This document shows, piece by piece, positions 1 to 5,783 of a DNA stretch of 5,792 bases. Position numbers and translations under genes: made by a program. The notes beneath the pieces were generated by a model. The model was not told where the DNA came from. It saw nothing but the letters and a program-made list of their open reading frames with translations, and did not search any database. Origin of the DNA: Clostridia bacterium (lineage in GTDB: Bacteria; Bacillota; Clostridia; Christensenellales; Borkfalkiaceae). Position 1 is the stretch's first letter. Each line of letters begins with the position of its first letter. Where the stretch lies: assembly GCA_900767885.1 (NCBI GenBank), contig CAAGAU010000048.1, positions 1 to 5,792 on the forward strand. The letters run 5' to 3'.

Positions 1-234
1 GCTCAATATGACGTAAAGGCACATGTGGGATATTTCGCTTGCGCTCAATATGACGTAAAGGCACATGTGGGATATTTCGCTTACGCTCAATATGACGTAA
101 AGACACAGGTGAGATATTTCGCTTACGCTCAATATGACGTAAAAGCACGTGTGGGATATTTCGCTTACGCTCAATATGACGTAAAGGCACAGGTGAGATA
201 TTTCGCTTGCGCTCAATATGGCGTAAAGGCAGGT
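1..234. repeat. 42-bp direct tandem repeat array, five full units and one partial
   Basis: Units begin at 1, 43, 85, 127, 169 and 211, with an exact 42-base period. The sixth unit decays after about 20 bases, and the left edge is cut by the window, so the true copy number is unknown. Unit positions 1-17 (GCTCAATATGACGTAAA) and 29-40 (GATATTTCGCTT) are invariant in units 1-5. Differences fall at unit positions 18, 19, 23, 24, 28 and 41. The centre holds the palindrome CACATGTG in units 1 and 2, CACGTG in unit 4 and an imperfect form in units 3 and 5. ATATT and AATAT arms flank the unit junction and could form a weak hairpin. Because 42 is a multiple of 3, one + frame stays open, but most unit differences change the amino acid, so this is unlikely to be coding. 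The minus strand reads TCATATTGAGCG followed by AAGCGAAATATC, which from memory resembles a dispersed intergenic repeat of Clostridia genomes. Its function is unknown. Confidence 0.95.
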
Positions 235-246
235 TTTATCAAAATA

Positions 247-252
247 AAAGGA
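247..252 (+). promoter_or_regulatory. Ribosome binding site of the large terminase gene
   Basis: AAAGGA lies 8 bases before the ATG at 261. It decides the start: an in-frame TTG at 207 lies inside the last repeat unit, has no comparable site, and would add 18 residues encoded largely by repeat DNA. Confidence 0.75.
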
Positions 253-260
253 AAATAACT

Positions 261-1682
261 ATGGACGAGAAAATTAAAGCGGCTGTAAGAAAAATAAAAC
301 TTATAGACGAGGAACTTAACAAACGCAGGCTCTACCCTATAAACCTTTATAATACGGGCGAAAAAGTCCACCTTAAACAACTTGCCTTTCATAAATGTCA
401 AAAGCGCAACCGCTGGGTTTTCGGCGGCAACCGCAGCGGCAAGACCGAGTGCGGGGCGGTGGAAACGATATATATGGCGCGCGGCGTGCATCCGTACAGA
501 CAAAACCGCAAGGATACCTTCGGGTGGGTGGTTTCGCTCTCGCGCGAAGTGCAACGCGACGTGGCGCAGAGTAAAATTCTTAAATATCTCCCCAAAGAAT
601 GGATCGCCGACGTGGTGATGAGTTCGGGCAGAAAAGACGATTTTTCCGCAGGAATAATAGACCAGATTAAAGTAAAAAACGTGTTCGGCGGCGTGTCTAC
701 GATAGGCTTTAAAAGTTGCGACCAGGGCAGAGAGAAATTTCAGGGCAGTTCGCTCGACTACGTATGGTTTGACGAAGAACCGCCGGAAGATATTTACCGC
801 GAATGTAAAATGCGCGTACTCGATAAAAAAGGCGATATTTTCGGCACGATGACTCCCCTTAAAGGGCTTACTTTTATCCACGACGAAATATACTTAAACG
901 CCGCGGCTTCCGACGAGGTGTGGTGCGAATTTATCGAGTGGGCGGACAATCCTTTTTTAGACGAGGACGAGATAAAAGAGTTCTCCTCTTCTCTGCCCGA
1001 AAGCGAACTCGAAAGCCGCAGATTCGGCAGATTCAAAGACGAATCGGGACTTGTTTATACCGAGTTTGACCCCGTTAATCACGTTATAGAGCCGTTTGAC
1101 CTACCTTTCGACTGGCAAAGCAATTTATCGATAGACCCCGGACTTAACAATCCGCTTTCCTGCCATTGGTACTGCGTAGACTACGACGGAAACGTGTACG
1201 TGGTGGCGGAACACTACGCCGCCAAAAAGGATATAGACTACCACGCCGAAGAGATTAAGCGGATTTCGGACGAAATAGGCTGGCGCAGGGACTACGACGG
1301 CAGAATAACCGCGCTTATAGATTCGGCGGCTAATCAAAGAACCTTGGCGAGCGTTAAAAGCGTAACCGAACTTTTTTACGAGCGCGGCATAGCCGTAAAC
1401 CCAAACGTAAACAAAAATTTATTCTCGGGCATAGCGCGCGTGAAAGAGTATTTCAAGGCGAACAAAATATTTATATTCCGCACCTGCGTAAACCTTATAC
1501 GGGAACTTAAATGCTACCGTTGGGGCGACGGAGATATTCCCGTAAAGCGCGACGACCACTGTCTGGACGAATTACGGTATTTTATCGCGTCCCGTCCCGA
1601 AACACGCCCGGCAATCAAACCCAAAACCGCCGTGCAGAAAGACAAAGAGAAACTTATTAAAAAAATCGGGAGGAAAAGATAA
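261..1682 (+). CDS. terL: Phage terminase large subunit (packaging ATPase and nuclease)
   Basis: This 473-residue protein is the motor that docks on the portal, drives DNA into the procapsid by ATP hydrolysis and cuts the concatemer. The N-terminal ATPase has a Walker A loop GGNRSGKT (55-62), a Walker B strand ending in D171 with catalytic E172 (YVWFDEEP), and a coupling motif TMTP (196-199). The C-terminal RNase H-fold nuclease has three acidic motifs: SIDPG with D292, ALIDS with D354, and DDHCLDELRY with D436. All key residues are present and the length is normal for the family (expected match Terminase_6N plus Terminase_6C), so the gene looks intact. A basic, lysine-rich tail follows residue 450. 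The ATG start is set by AAAGGA 8 bases upstream. The next gene starts 1 base after the TAA stop, and its ribosome binding site lies inside this coding region. No small subunit gene is visible upstream, where the repeat array sits. Function is certain at family level; headful versus cos packaging cannot be decided. Confidence 0.97.
   Translation: MDEKIKAAVRKIKLIDEELNKRRLYPINLYNTGEKVHLKQLAFHKCQKRNRWVFGGNRSGKTECGAVETIYMARGVHPYRQNRKDTFGWVVSLSREVQRDVAQSKILKYLPKEWIADVVMSSGRKDDFSAGIIDQIKVKNVFGGVSTIGFKSCDQGREKFQGSSLDYVWFDEEPPEDIYRECKMRVLDKKGDIFGTMTPLKGLTFIHDEIYLNAAASDEVWCEFIEWADNPFLDEDEIKEFSSSLPESELESRRFGRFKDESGLVYTEFDPVNHVIEPFDLPFDWQSNLSIDPGLNNPLSCHWYCVDYDGNVYVVAEHYAAKKDIDYHAEEIKRISDEIGWRRDYDGRITALIDSAANQRTLASVKSVTELFYERGIAVNPNVNKNLFSGIARVKEYFKANKIFIFRTCVNLIRELKCYRWGDGDIPVKRDDHCLDELRYFIASRPETRPAIKPKTAVQKDKEKLIKKIGRKR
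1668..1674 (+). promoter_or_regulatory. Ribosome binding site supporting a GTG start at 1684
   Basis: GGGAGGA lies within the last codons of the terminase gene, 9 bases before the GTG at 1684. The nearby ATG at 1682 is followed directly by TGA and cannot start a gene, so GTG is the credible start. Confidence 0.75.
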
Positions 1683-1683
1683 T

Positions 1684-2010
1684 GTGAGAGAAAAAAGTAA
1701 ACCAAACGACGGAAAACGGTCGGAAAACGACTTGAAATCCGCACTCTACCGCAAAGCGGTGGGGTACGACTCGACCGAAACCGTGGAAGAATACTCCGAG
1801 TCCGACGGCGAACTCGTTCTCGTTAAAAGAAAAGTTACGATAAAAAACGTTCCGCCCGACGTTTCCGCGCTTAAAATGCTGCTCGATATGAACGAAACGG
1901 AAGATTTATCCGCCCTTTCGGACGAACAACTCGAAAAAGAAAGAAAAAAACTATTAAAAATTTTAAAGGAAAAGAAAAAATGTTCATCAAAAAAATCAAA
2001 CTCGATTTAA
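1684..2010 (+). CDS. Small acidic/lysine-rich phage protein, possible terminase small-subunit-like remnant
   Basis: This is a 108-residue protein with a GTG start, 1 base after the terminase stop. Residues 1-18 are charged and disordered-looking. Residues 19-70 form the only ordered-looking part: a helix (LKSALYRKAVGYD), an acidic stretch, a strand-like segment LVLVKRKVTIKNV, and then PPDVSALKMLLD. That pattern (ALGY-type helix, E-rich hairpin, V-PPD-A-LL) reads like the C-terminal region of some Firmicutes small terminase subunits, which from memory usually also carry an N-terminal helix-turn-helix. None is visible here. Residues 76-108 are a charged helix or coiled coil ending in lysine-rich sequence. 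The position between large terminase and portal fits a packaging accessory. The last 31 bases overlap the next gene in another frame and contain A AAA AAA in phase. The gene is well supported by spacing and ribosome binding site; the small-subunit link is only an inference from pattern and position. Confidence 0.7.
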   Translation: MREKSKPNDGKRSENDLKSALYRKAVGYDSTETVEEYSESDGELVLVKRKVTIKNVPPDVSALKMLLDMNETEDLSALSDEQLEKERKKLLKILKEKKKCSSKKSNSI

Positions 2011-2195
2011 AGTGCGACACGGACGGTTGCGACCGCGCCGTAGAACGCGAAATTTACCTTAACGGCGAATACGCGCAAATCCGGCTTTGCGCCGAATGCG
2101 CCGAGAAACTTTACGACGCACTCGCCGACGAGTTCTGCAATAAAAAAGGAGGCGGAAAGCGCGATGAAAAAGCCGATCGACAAAAAGCAAGATAA
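1980..2195 (+). CDS. Small zinc-ribbon protein (CX4C-X19-CX2C)
   Basis: This 71-residue protein has four cysteines spaced as a treble-clef or zinc-ribbon site: C12 and C17 (KCDTDGC), then C37 and C40 (LCAEC). Between them lies a short beta hairpin (EIYLNGEYAQIRL), and a helix follows (EKLYDALADEF). A fifth cysteine at 53 falls outside the pattern. The tail from residue 55 is basic and glycine-rich (KKGGGKR). The fold probably binds one zinc; the partner, whether DNA or protein, cannot be told. It overlaps the upstream gene by 31 bases and the portal gene by 32 bases, so all three are probably translationally coupled. The ATG is preceded by AAAGGA at 1965-1970, 9 bases away. The basic tail is encoded where the portal gene's ribosome binding site and start lie, so that part of the protein may be shaped by signal overlap. 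I do not recognise a named family. Confidence 0.78.
   Translation: MFIKKIKLDLKCDTDGCDRAVEREIYLNGEYAQIRLCAECAEKLYDALADEFCNKKGGGKRDEKADRQKAR
1989..1995 (+). other. Candidate -1 frameshift heptamer A AAA AAA in a gene overlap
   Basis: Seven A residues are in the correct X XXX XXX phase relative to the gene starting at 1684 (its codons TCA AAA AAA TCA), 15 bases before that gene's TAA. Slipping back by one base would join its product to the zinc-ribbon frame that starts at 1980. The stretch encodes lysines in an A-rich region, so chance occurrence is a real possibility, and I see no strong stimulating stem-loop just downstream. Confidence 0.25.
2145..2152 (+). promoter_or_regulatory. Ribosome binding site of the portal gene
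   Basis: AAAGGAGG, a near-perfect anti-16S match, lies inside the zinc-ribbon gene 11 bases before the ATG at 2164. The spacing is slightly long but no better start is nearby. Confidence 0.75.
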
Positions 2196-4017
2196 GTTCT
2201 ACGAAGAACTCGTAGCCGACGTGTACGACGATTTTTACAAGCGGCAAAAAGAGCGTAGAATCGTAGAAAAACAGTGGGAATTAAACCTTAACTACCTGTC
2301 GGGCAAGCAATACTGCGAGATTGCCGCAAGCGGCGAAGTGGAGGAAGAGGACAAGTATTATTTCTGGCAGGACCGCAACTGCTACAATCACATCGCGCCC
2401 ATAATAGACTCGCGTATAGTGCGATTAACGCGCATAAGACCCGTAATGAGCGTAAGGGCGGCGAGCGGCGACGAAAACGACCTGAAAACCGCAAAACTCA
2501 CGACCGCCGTACTTAACGCGACCTATAACCGCCTTAAAATAGACGAACTTTTATACAAAGCCACCGTGTGGAGCGAAACCTGCGGCACGGCTTTTTATAA
2601 AGTAATATGGAACAACGCGGGCGGCAAAGCGGCGGGAGCCACGACCGACGGAAAGACCGTTTACGAGGGCGACGCCTGCGTGGAAGTTATTTCTCCGTTC
2701 GAGATTTTCCCCGACTCATTATGCGCGGAAGATTTATCCGAAGTGGAAAGTCTTATTCACGCCAAAGCCGTAAGGGTTGCCGATATTTACCGCGCCTACG
2801 GCGTAAAAATCGCGGGCGAGGACGTGGACGTGTTCTCACTTGGCGGCGTAAACGGCGACAAGAGCGTTCTGCACGACGCCGCGCTGCTCATAGAGCGTTA
2901 CGAACGCCCCACCGAGGAATTCCCCTGCGGCAGGCTGATAGTGGTTGCGGGCGGCAAAATTCTGCACGTGGGCGAACTGCCCTTTGTAAACGGCGCGGAA
3001 GGCAGAAGAGATTTCCCCTTTATTCGTCAGATTTCGATAAATCAGGCGGGCGCGTTTTTCGGCTCGTCTATGATAGAGAGGATTATACCCGTTCAGCGCG
3101 CGTACAACGCCGTTAAAAACCGCAAGCAGGAATTTTTAAACAGGCTTTCTATGGGCGTTATCACCGTAGAGGACGGCTCGGTCGATACCGACGACCTCGC
3201 CGAAGAGGGCTTGTCCCCCGGTAAAATAATCGTTTACAGACAAGGCACGAACCCGCCGTCCGTAATGGGTACGGGCAACGTGCCTAACGACCTGACTTAC
3301 GAAGAGGACAGGTTGCTTAACGAGTTCGTACTTATAAGCGGCGTGAGCGAGTTTTCGCGTTCCACCGACATCTCGGGCAACGTTATGTCGGGCGTGGCGT
3401 TACAACTGTTGATAGAACAGGAGGACTCGCGCCTTACCGCCGCGGGCGAAAATATCCGCGCCGCCGTAAAACTTATGGCGCAACAGATAATAAGGCTGTT
3501 CAAGCAGTTTTCTTCGTGCGAGCGGCTTATGAAAACCGCGGGCGAAACGGGCAAAGTCGAATTGTTCTACTTTAAGAGCAGCGACCTTTCGTCCGACGAC
3601 GTAACTTTCGACACCGAAAACGAGTTGAGTTACACCCCCGCGCAGAAAAAGAGCGCGATTTACGACCTGTTGAAAACAGGGATCTTATCCGACGAAACGG
3701 GCAAGATGAGCGAACGCACCAAAGCCAAAGTGTTGGAAATTTTAGGGTTCGGCTCGATAGACAACGCGCTCGACTTAGAAAAACTGCACGTAAACAAAGC
3801 CGCCGCGGAAAACCTCGGGGGCTTTAAAAAACCCGTGGAAGCCGACGAGTACGACGACCACGCTCTTCATATAGCCGAGCATACGCGGTTTTTGCTTTCT
3901 TCCGAGAGCGAAGAGGTACGAAAAGACCCGACGACGAAAGCAAACGCGCTGGCGCATTTACAGGCACACAAGAAGGCGTTGACAACGGCAACCGCCGCCG
4001 GAAACGCCGCGAAATAA
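2164..4017 (+). CDS. Phage portal protein
   Basis: This 617-residue protein would form the dodecameric ring at one capsid vertex through which DNA enters and leaves and on which the terminase and the neck assemble. The N-terminal region (about 10-50) is a charged helix with W38 and the segment LNYLSGKQY. The block DRNCYNHIAPIIDSRIVRL (70-88), then RPVMSVRA, and WSETCGTAFYKVIW (136-149) match from memory the conserved core of clostridial prophage portals of the P22-like type. The central part has FPFIRQISINQ (284-294) and SSMIERIIPVQRAYNAVKNR (301-320), the last probably the long stem or tunnel-lining helix. An acidic segment follows, then another long helix (405-450). The C-terminus has a histidine-rich helical pair (H566, H569, H573; H598, H602) and an Ala/Thr tail. 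Length and motifs look complete. It overlaps the zinc-ribbon gene by 32 bases, and the scaffold gene follows after 20 bases, as expected of a head operon. Confidence 0.93.
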   Translation: MKKPIDKKQDKFYEELVADVYDDFYKRQKERRIVEKQWELNLNYLSGKQYCEIAASGEVEEEDKYYFWQDRNCYNHIAPIIDSRIVRLTRIRPVMSVRAASGDENDLKTAKLTTAVLNATYNRLKIDELLYKATVWSETCGTAFYKVIWNNAGGKAAGATTDGKTVYEGDACVEVISPFEIFPDSLCAEDLSEVESLIHAKAVRVADIYRAYGVKIAGEDVDVFSLGGVNGDKSVLHDAALLIERYERPTEEFPCGRLIVVAGGKILHVGELPFVNGAEGRRDFPFIRQISINQAGAFFGSSMIERIIPVQRAYNAVKNRKQEFLNRLSMGVITVEDGSVDTDDLAEEGLSPGKIIVYRQGTNPPSVMGTGNVPNDLTYEEDRLLNEFVLISGVSEFSRSTDISGNVMSGVALQLLIEQEDSRLTAAGENIRAAVKLMAQQIIRLFKQFSSCERLMKTAGETGKVELFYFKSSDLSSDDVTFDTENELSYTPAQKKSAIYDLLKTGILSDETGKMSERTKAKVLEILGFGSIDNALDLEKLHVNKAAAENLGGFKKPVEADEYDDHALHIAEHTRFLLSSESEEVRKDPTTKANALAHLQAHKKALTTATAAGNAAK

Positions 4018-4023
4018 TTTATA

Positions 4024-4029
4024 GGGAGG
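4024..4029 (+). promoter_or_regulatory. Ribosome binding site of the scaffold gene
   Basis: GGGAGG in the 20-base gap after the portal stop, 8 bases before the ATG at 4038. This is an optimal arrangement, consistent with high scaffold expression. Confidence 0.8.
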
Positions 4030-4037
4030 TATATATT

Positions 4038-4547
4038 ATGGACGACGAAAAAAGCGATACGACTCTACCCTCGGCGCAATCCGCGGAGGCGGGTAAGGAA
4101 AGCGGCGCAAGCGAGGGGGAGAACATCGGCACGTTTAAAACCGTCGGCGATTTATATCGCGCCTACGAACGTTTACAAGCCGAGTTTACAAGGCGCAGTC
4201 AAAGACTGAAAACGTTGGAGGAGGGATTCGCCGCGGCGAAGGCGCGCGAAAGCGCGACTGACGCCGCAGCGGAAGGGGCAACCGAAAATCCGTCGGCAAA
4301 CGCCGCGGACAATCACACCGTGCAGGCAACGACGCATACGGAGGCGGTTTTTACGGAAAACAATCCCGACGGGGACTTTCCGCAATCCTCCGCCCAAACC
4401 GATCGCGTTAAAACTTTGCTCGAAAACAAAGCCTCGGCAACTTTTTGCAAAGGCGCGGCGGTAAGCGTTCCGCCGTACAGACCGCGAACTCTCGCAGAGG
4501 CGGGAGAACTCGCGAAACAGTATTTAAAATATAAAGGAGAATTTTAA
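4038..4547 (+). CDS. Probable phage capsid scaffolding protein
   Basis: This 169-residue protein lies between portal and major capsid genes, the normal place for the scaffold that guides procapsid assembly and then exits or is degraded. Residues 1-30 are acidic and low-complexity. Residues 33-58 (FKTVGDLYRAYERLQAEFTRR and following) form an amphipathic helix or coiled coil typical, from memory, of Firmicutes phage scaffolds. Residues 64-125 are Ala/Glu/Thr-rich and probably disordered. The C-terminus (143-169), SVPPYRPRTLAEAGELAKQYL, predicts a short helix with basic residues, which would suit the capsid-binding role known for scaffold C-termini. There is no protease signature, so if a maturation protease exists it is outside the window. 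The gene ends in two in-frame stops (TAA TAA). Sequence alone is weakly diagnostic; the assignment rests on position, composition and the central helix motif. Confidence 0.78.
   Translation: MDDEKSDTTLPSAQSAEAGKESGASEGENIGTFKTVGDLYRAYERLQAEFTRRSQRLKTLEEGFAAAKARESATDAAAEGATENPSANAADNHTVQATTHTEAVFTENNPDGDFPQSSAQTDRVKTLLENKASATFCKGAAVSVPPYRPRTLAEAGELAKQYLKYKGEF
4533..4539 (+). promoter_or_regulatory. Ribosome binding site of the major capsid gene
   Basis: AAAGGAG, read inside the last codons of the scaffold gene, lies 12 bases before the ATG at 4552 and 21 before the second ATG at 4561. The first ATG is therefore preferred, giving an MVTMSSADKA N-terminus. Confidence 0.7.
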
Positions 4548-4551
4548 TAAT

Positions 4552-5724
4552 ATGGTAACTATGTCCAGCGCCGACAAGGCGTTAAAAACTTTGTATCTCG
4601 GGGTTATAACCGACCAACTCAACACCGAAATCAACCCGTTCCTTGCCAGAATCAAGCAGTCCACCGCCGACGTATGGGGTAAAGAAATAAGAAGAATAGC
4701 CCGTTACGGCATAAACGGCGGCGTAAGCGCGGGTACGGAAACGGGTTCGCTCCCCACCGCGGCGGGCAGCAACTTCGAACAGTTCGTATGCACGCTTAAA
4801 AACCTCTACGGCACGATAGAAATTTCAGATAAAGCCATGCGCGCCTCGGCTAACAACGCGGGCGCGTTCGTAAACCTTTTAAACGAGGAAATGGAGAGCC
4901 TGCTTAAAGCCGCCACCTTTAACTTCGGCAGAATGTTGTTCGGCGACGGCACGGGCGTACTCGCCAAAGTTGCGGCGGATAACACCACCAACACGATAAG
5001 CGTGGACAACGTTAAAAACTTTGTCGAGGGTATGATGATAGACGTAATCGACGCCAACGGCGACAGCCTCGATCTCGGATTCAGAAGAATTATTTATATC
5101 GACCGCGCCGCAAAGACTATAACCGTCGGCGGAAGCACTCTTTCGGCGGGCGAAATCGTAAAAGGCTCGCAGATCGTGGTGCAGGGTTCGTATCAGAACG
5201 AACTTACGGGTCTCGGCGCGATATTCAAGTCCACCGGCAGTATCTACGGACTTTCGAGAACGACTCATAAATGGCTCGTGCCGTATATGCAGACCGACGT
5301 GGGAACGATAAGCGAAACGGTTATTCAGAAAGCGATTGACTACCTTGAGGAATCCGCGGGCAGTAAAGTCAATTTTATAGTCTGTTCCTCGGGCGTAAAG
5401 CGCGCGTTCATGAAACACCTTGCGACTTACAAACGCAACTGCGACGTTATGGATCTCGCGGGCGGATACAAGGCTCTTTCTTACAACGGAATCCCCATTA
5501 TATCCGACCGCTTCTGCCCAAACGGCACTATGTACCTTTTGAACAGCGACGACTTTACCCTGCATCAGCTTTGCGACTGGAAGTGGCTGGAAGGCGAGGA
5601 CGGAAAAGTCATCAAACAAATTGCGGGCAAACCGTCTTATACGGCTACTTTGGTTAAGTACGCCGACCTCGTTTGCGCCAAGCCATGCGGTCAGGCGATG
5701 CTCTCGGGTATAACCGAAGAGTAA
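4552..5724 (+). CDS. Major capsid protein, HK97 fold
   Basis: This 390-residue protein would form the icosahedral shell. The N-terminal part (SADKALKTLYLGVITDQLN) precedes a region suited to the extended loop (about 44-95: GKEIRRIARYGINGG, ETGSLPTAAG, TIEISDKAMRAS). The long spine helix is about 104-130 (VNLLNEEMESLLKAATFNFG). Residues 147-215 are rich in short beta strands (DVIDANG, RRIIYIDRAAKTITVGG, IVVQGSYQNELTG) and look like an inserted beta domain. The A and P domains follow, with KVNFIVCSSGVKRAFMKHL (272-290), YNGIPIISDRFCPNGTMYLL (311-330) and a C-terminal segment with TATLVKYADLVCAKPCGQA. The N-terminus shows no long scaffold-like delta domain; scaffolding is supplied by the separate upstream gene, 4 bases away. 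The length is typical and the gene is intact. The HK97-fold assignment rests on this layout and on gene order. The nearest subfamily cannot be named without a search. Confidence 0.92.
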   Translation: MVTMSSADKALKTLYLGVITDQLNTEINPFLARIKQSTADVWGKEIRRIARYGINGGVSAGTETGSLPTAAGSNFEQFVCTLKNLYGTIEISDKAMRASANNAGAFVNLLNEEMESLLKAATFNFGRMLFGDGTGVLAKVAADNTTNTISVDNVKNFVEGMMIDVIDANGDSLDLGFRRIIYIDRAAKTITVGGSTLSAGEIVKGSQIVVQGSYQNELTGLGAIFKSTGSIYGLSRTTHKWLVPYMQTDVGTISETVIQKAIDYLEESAGSKVNFIVCSSGVKRAFMKHLATYKRNCDVMDLAGGYKALSYNGIPIISDRFCPNGTMYLLNSDDFTLHQLCDWKWLEGEDGKVIKQIAGKPSYTATLVKYADLVCAKPCGQAMLSGITEE

Positions 5725-5740
5725 CCGTTAAGTCAGTCGC

Positions 5741-5753
5741 GGGGGGGGGGGGG
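5741..5753. repeat. Poly-G tract of 13
   Basis: A run of 13 G starts 16 bases after the capsid stop codon. Such runs slip during replication and during sequencing, so the exact length is uncertain. It lies outside any recognised coding region, and the window ends 39 bases later. Confidence 0.9.
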
Positions 5754-5783
5754 TTTAACAAAAACCCCGCCCCCGAAAGGGGG
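5744..5783. terminator. Overlapping GC-rich hairpins after the capsid gene, possible terminator or attenuator
   Basis: Two hairpins share one arm. The first pairs 5744-5756 (GGGGG, one mismatch, then GGGGTTT) with 5762-5774 (AAACCCC, mismatch, CCCCC) around a 5-base loop. The second pairs CCCCC at 5770-5774 with GGGGG at 5779-5783 around a GAAA tetraloop. They cannot form together. On the + strand neither is followed by a T run, so a standard intrinsic terminator after the capsid gene is not shown. Read on the minus strand, the second hairpin is followed by CGGGG and TTTTTG, closer to a terminator for leftward transcription. The right arm may be incomplete or miscalled at the window edge. Confidence 0.35.

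Noticed and set aside
1..234. CRISPR array
   Set aside because: There are no unique spacers: the whole 42-base unit repeats head to tail and there are no cas genes.
25..258. 77-residue + strand reading frame made of 14-residue repeats (YFAYAQYDVK type)
   Set aside because: It exists because the 42-base unit is a multiple of three. Most differences between units are non-synonymous, it starts with GTG inside a repeat without a ribosome binding site, and it ends just before the terminase start.
207..260. Extended N-terminus of the large terminase from TTG at 207
   Set aside because: The extra 18 residues come largely from repeat DNA, and the ATG at 261 has AAAGGA at proper spacing.
211..260. 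Promoter for the head operon between array and terminase
   Set aside because: A TTGCGC and a TTTTAT can be picked out, but their spacing is about 21 bases, too long for a standard promoter, and nothing else is convincing.
213..881. 222-residue minus-strand open frame opposite the terminase
   Set aside because: It lies opposite a gene with all terminase motifs intact and its product shows no recognisable domain; it is an antisense shadow.
2607..3116. 169-residue + strand frame inside the portal gene
   Set aside because: It is very arginine- and glycine-rich, as expected from out-of-frame reading of a GC-rich gene, and lies fully within the portal coding region.
4879..5619. 246-residue minus-strand open frame opposite the capsid gene
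   Set aside because: It is an antisense shadow of a well-supported capsid gene, with no domain pattern of its own.
4561..5724. Capsid protein starting at the second ATG (4561)
   Set aside because: Its distance of 21 bases from the AAAGGAG site is too long; the first ATG at 4552, 12 bases away, fits better.
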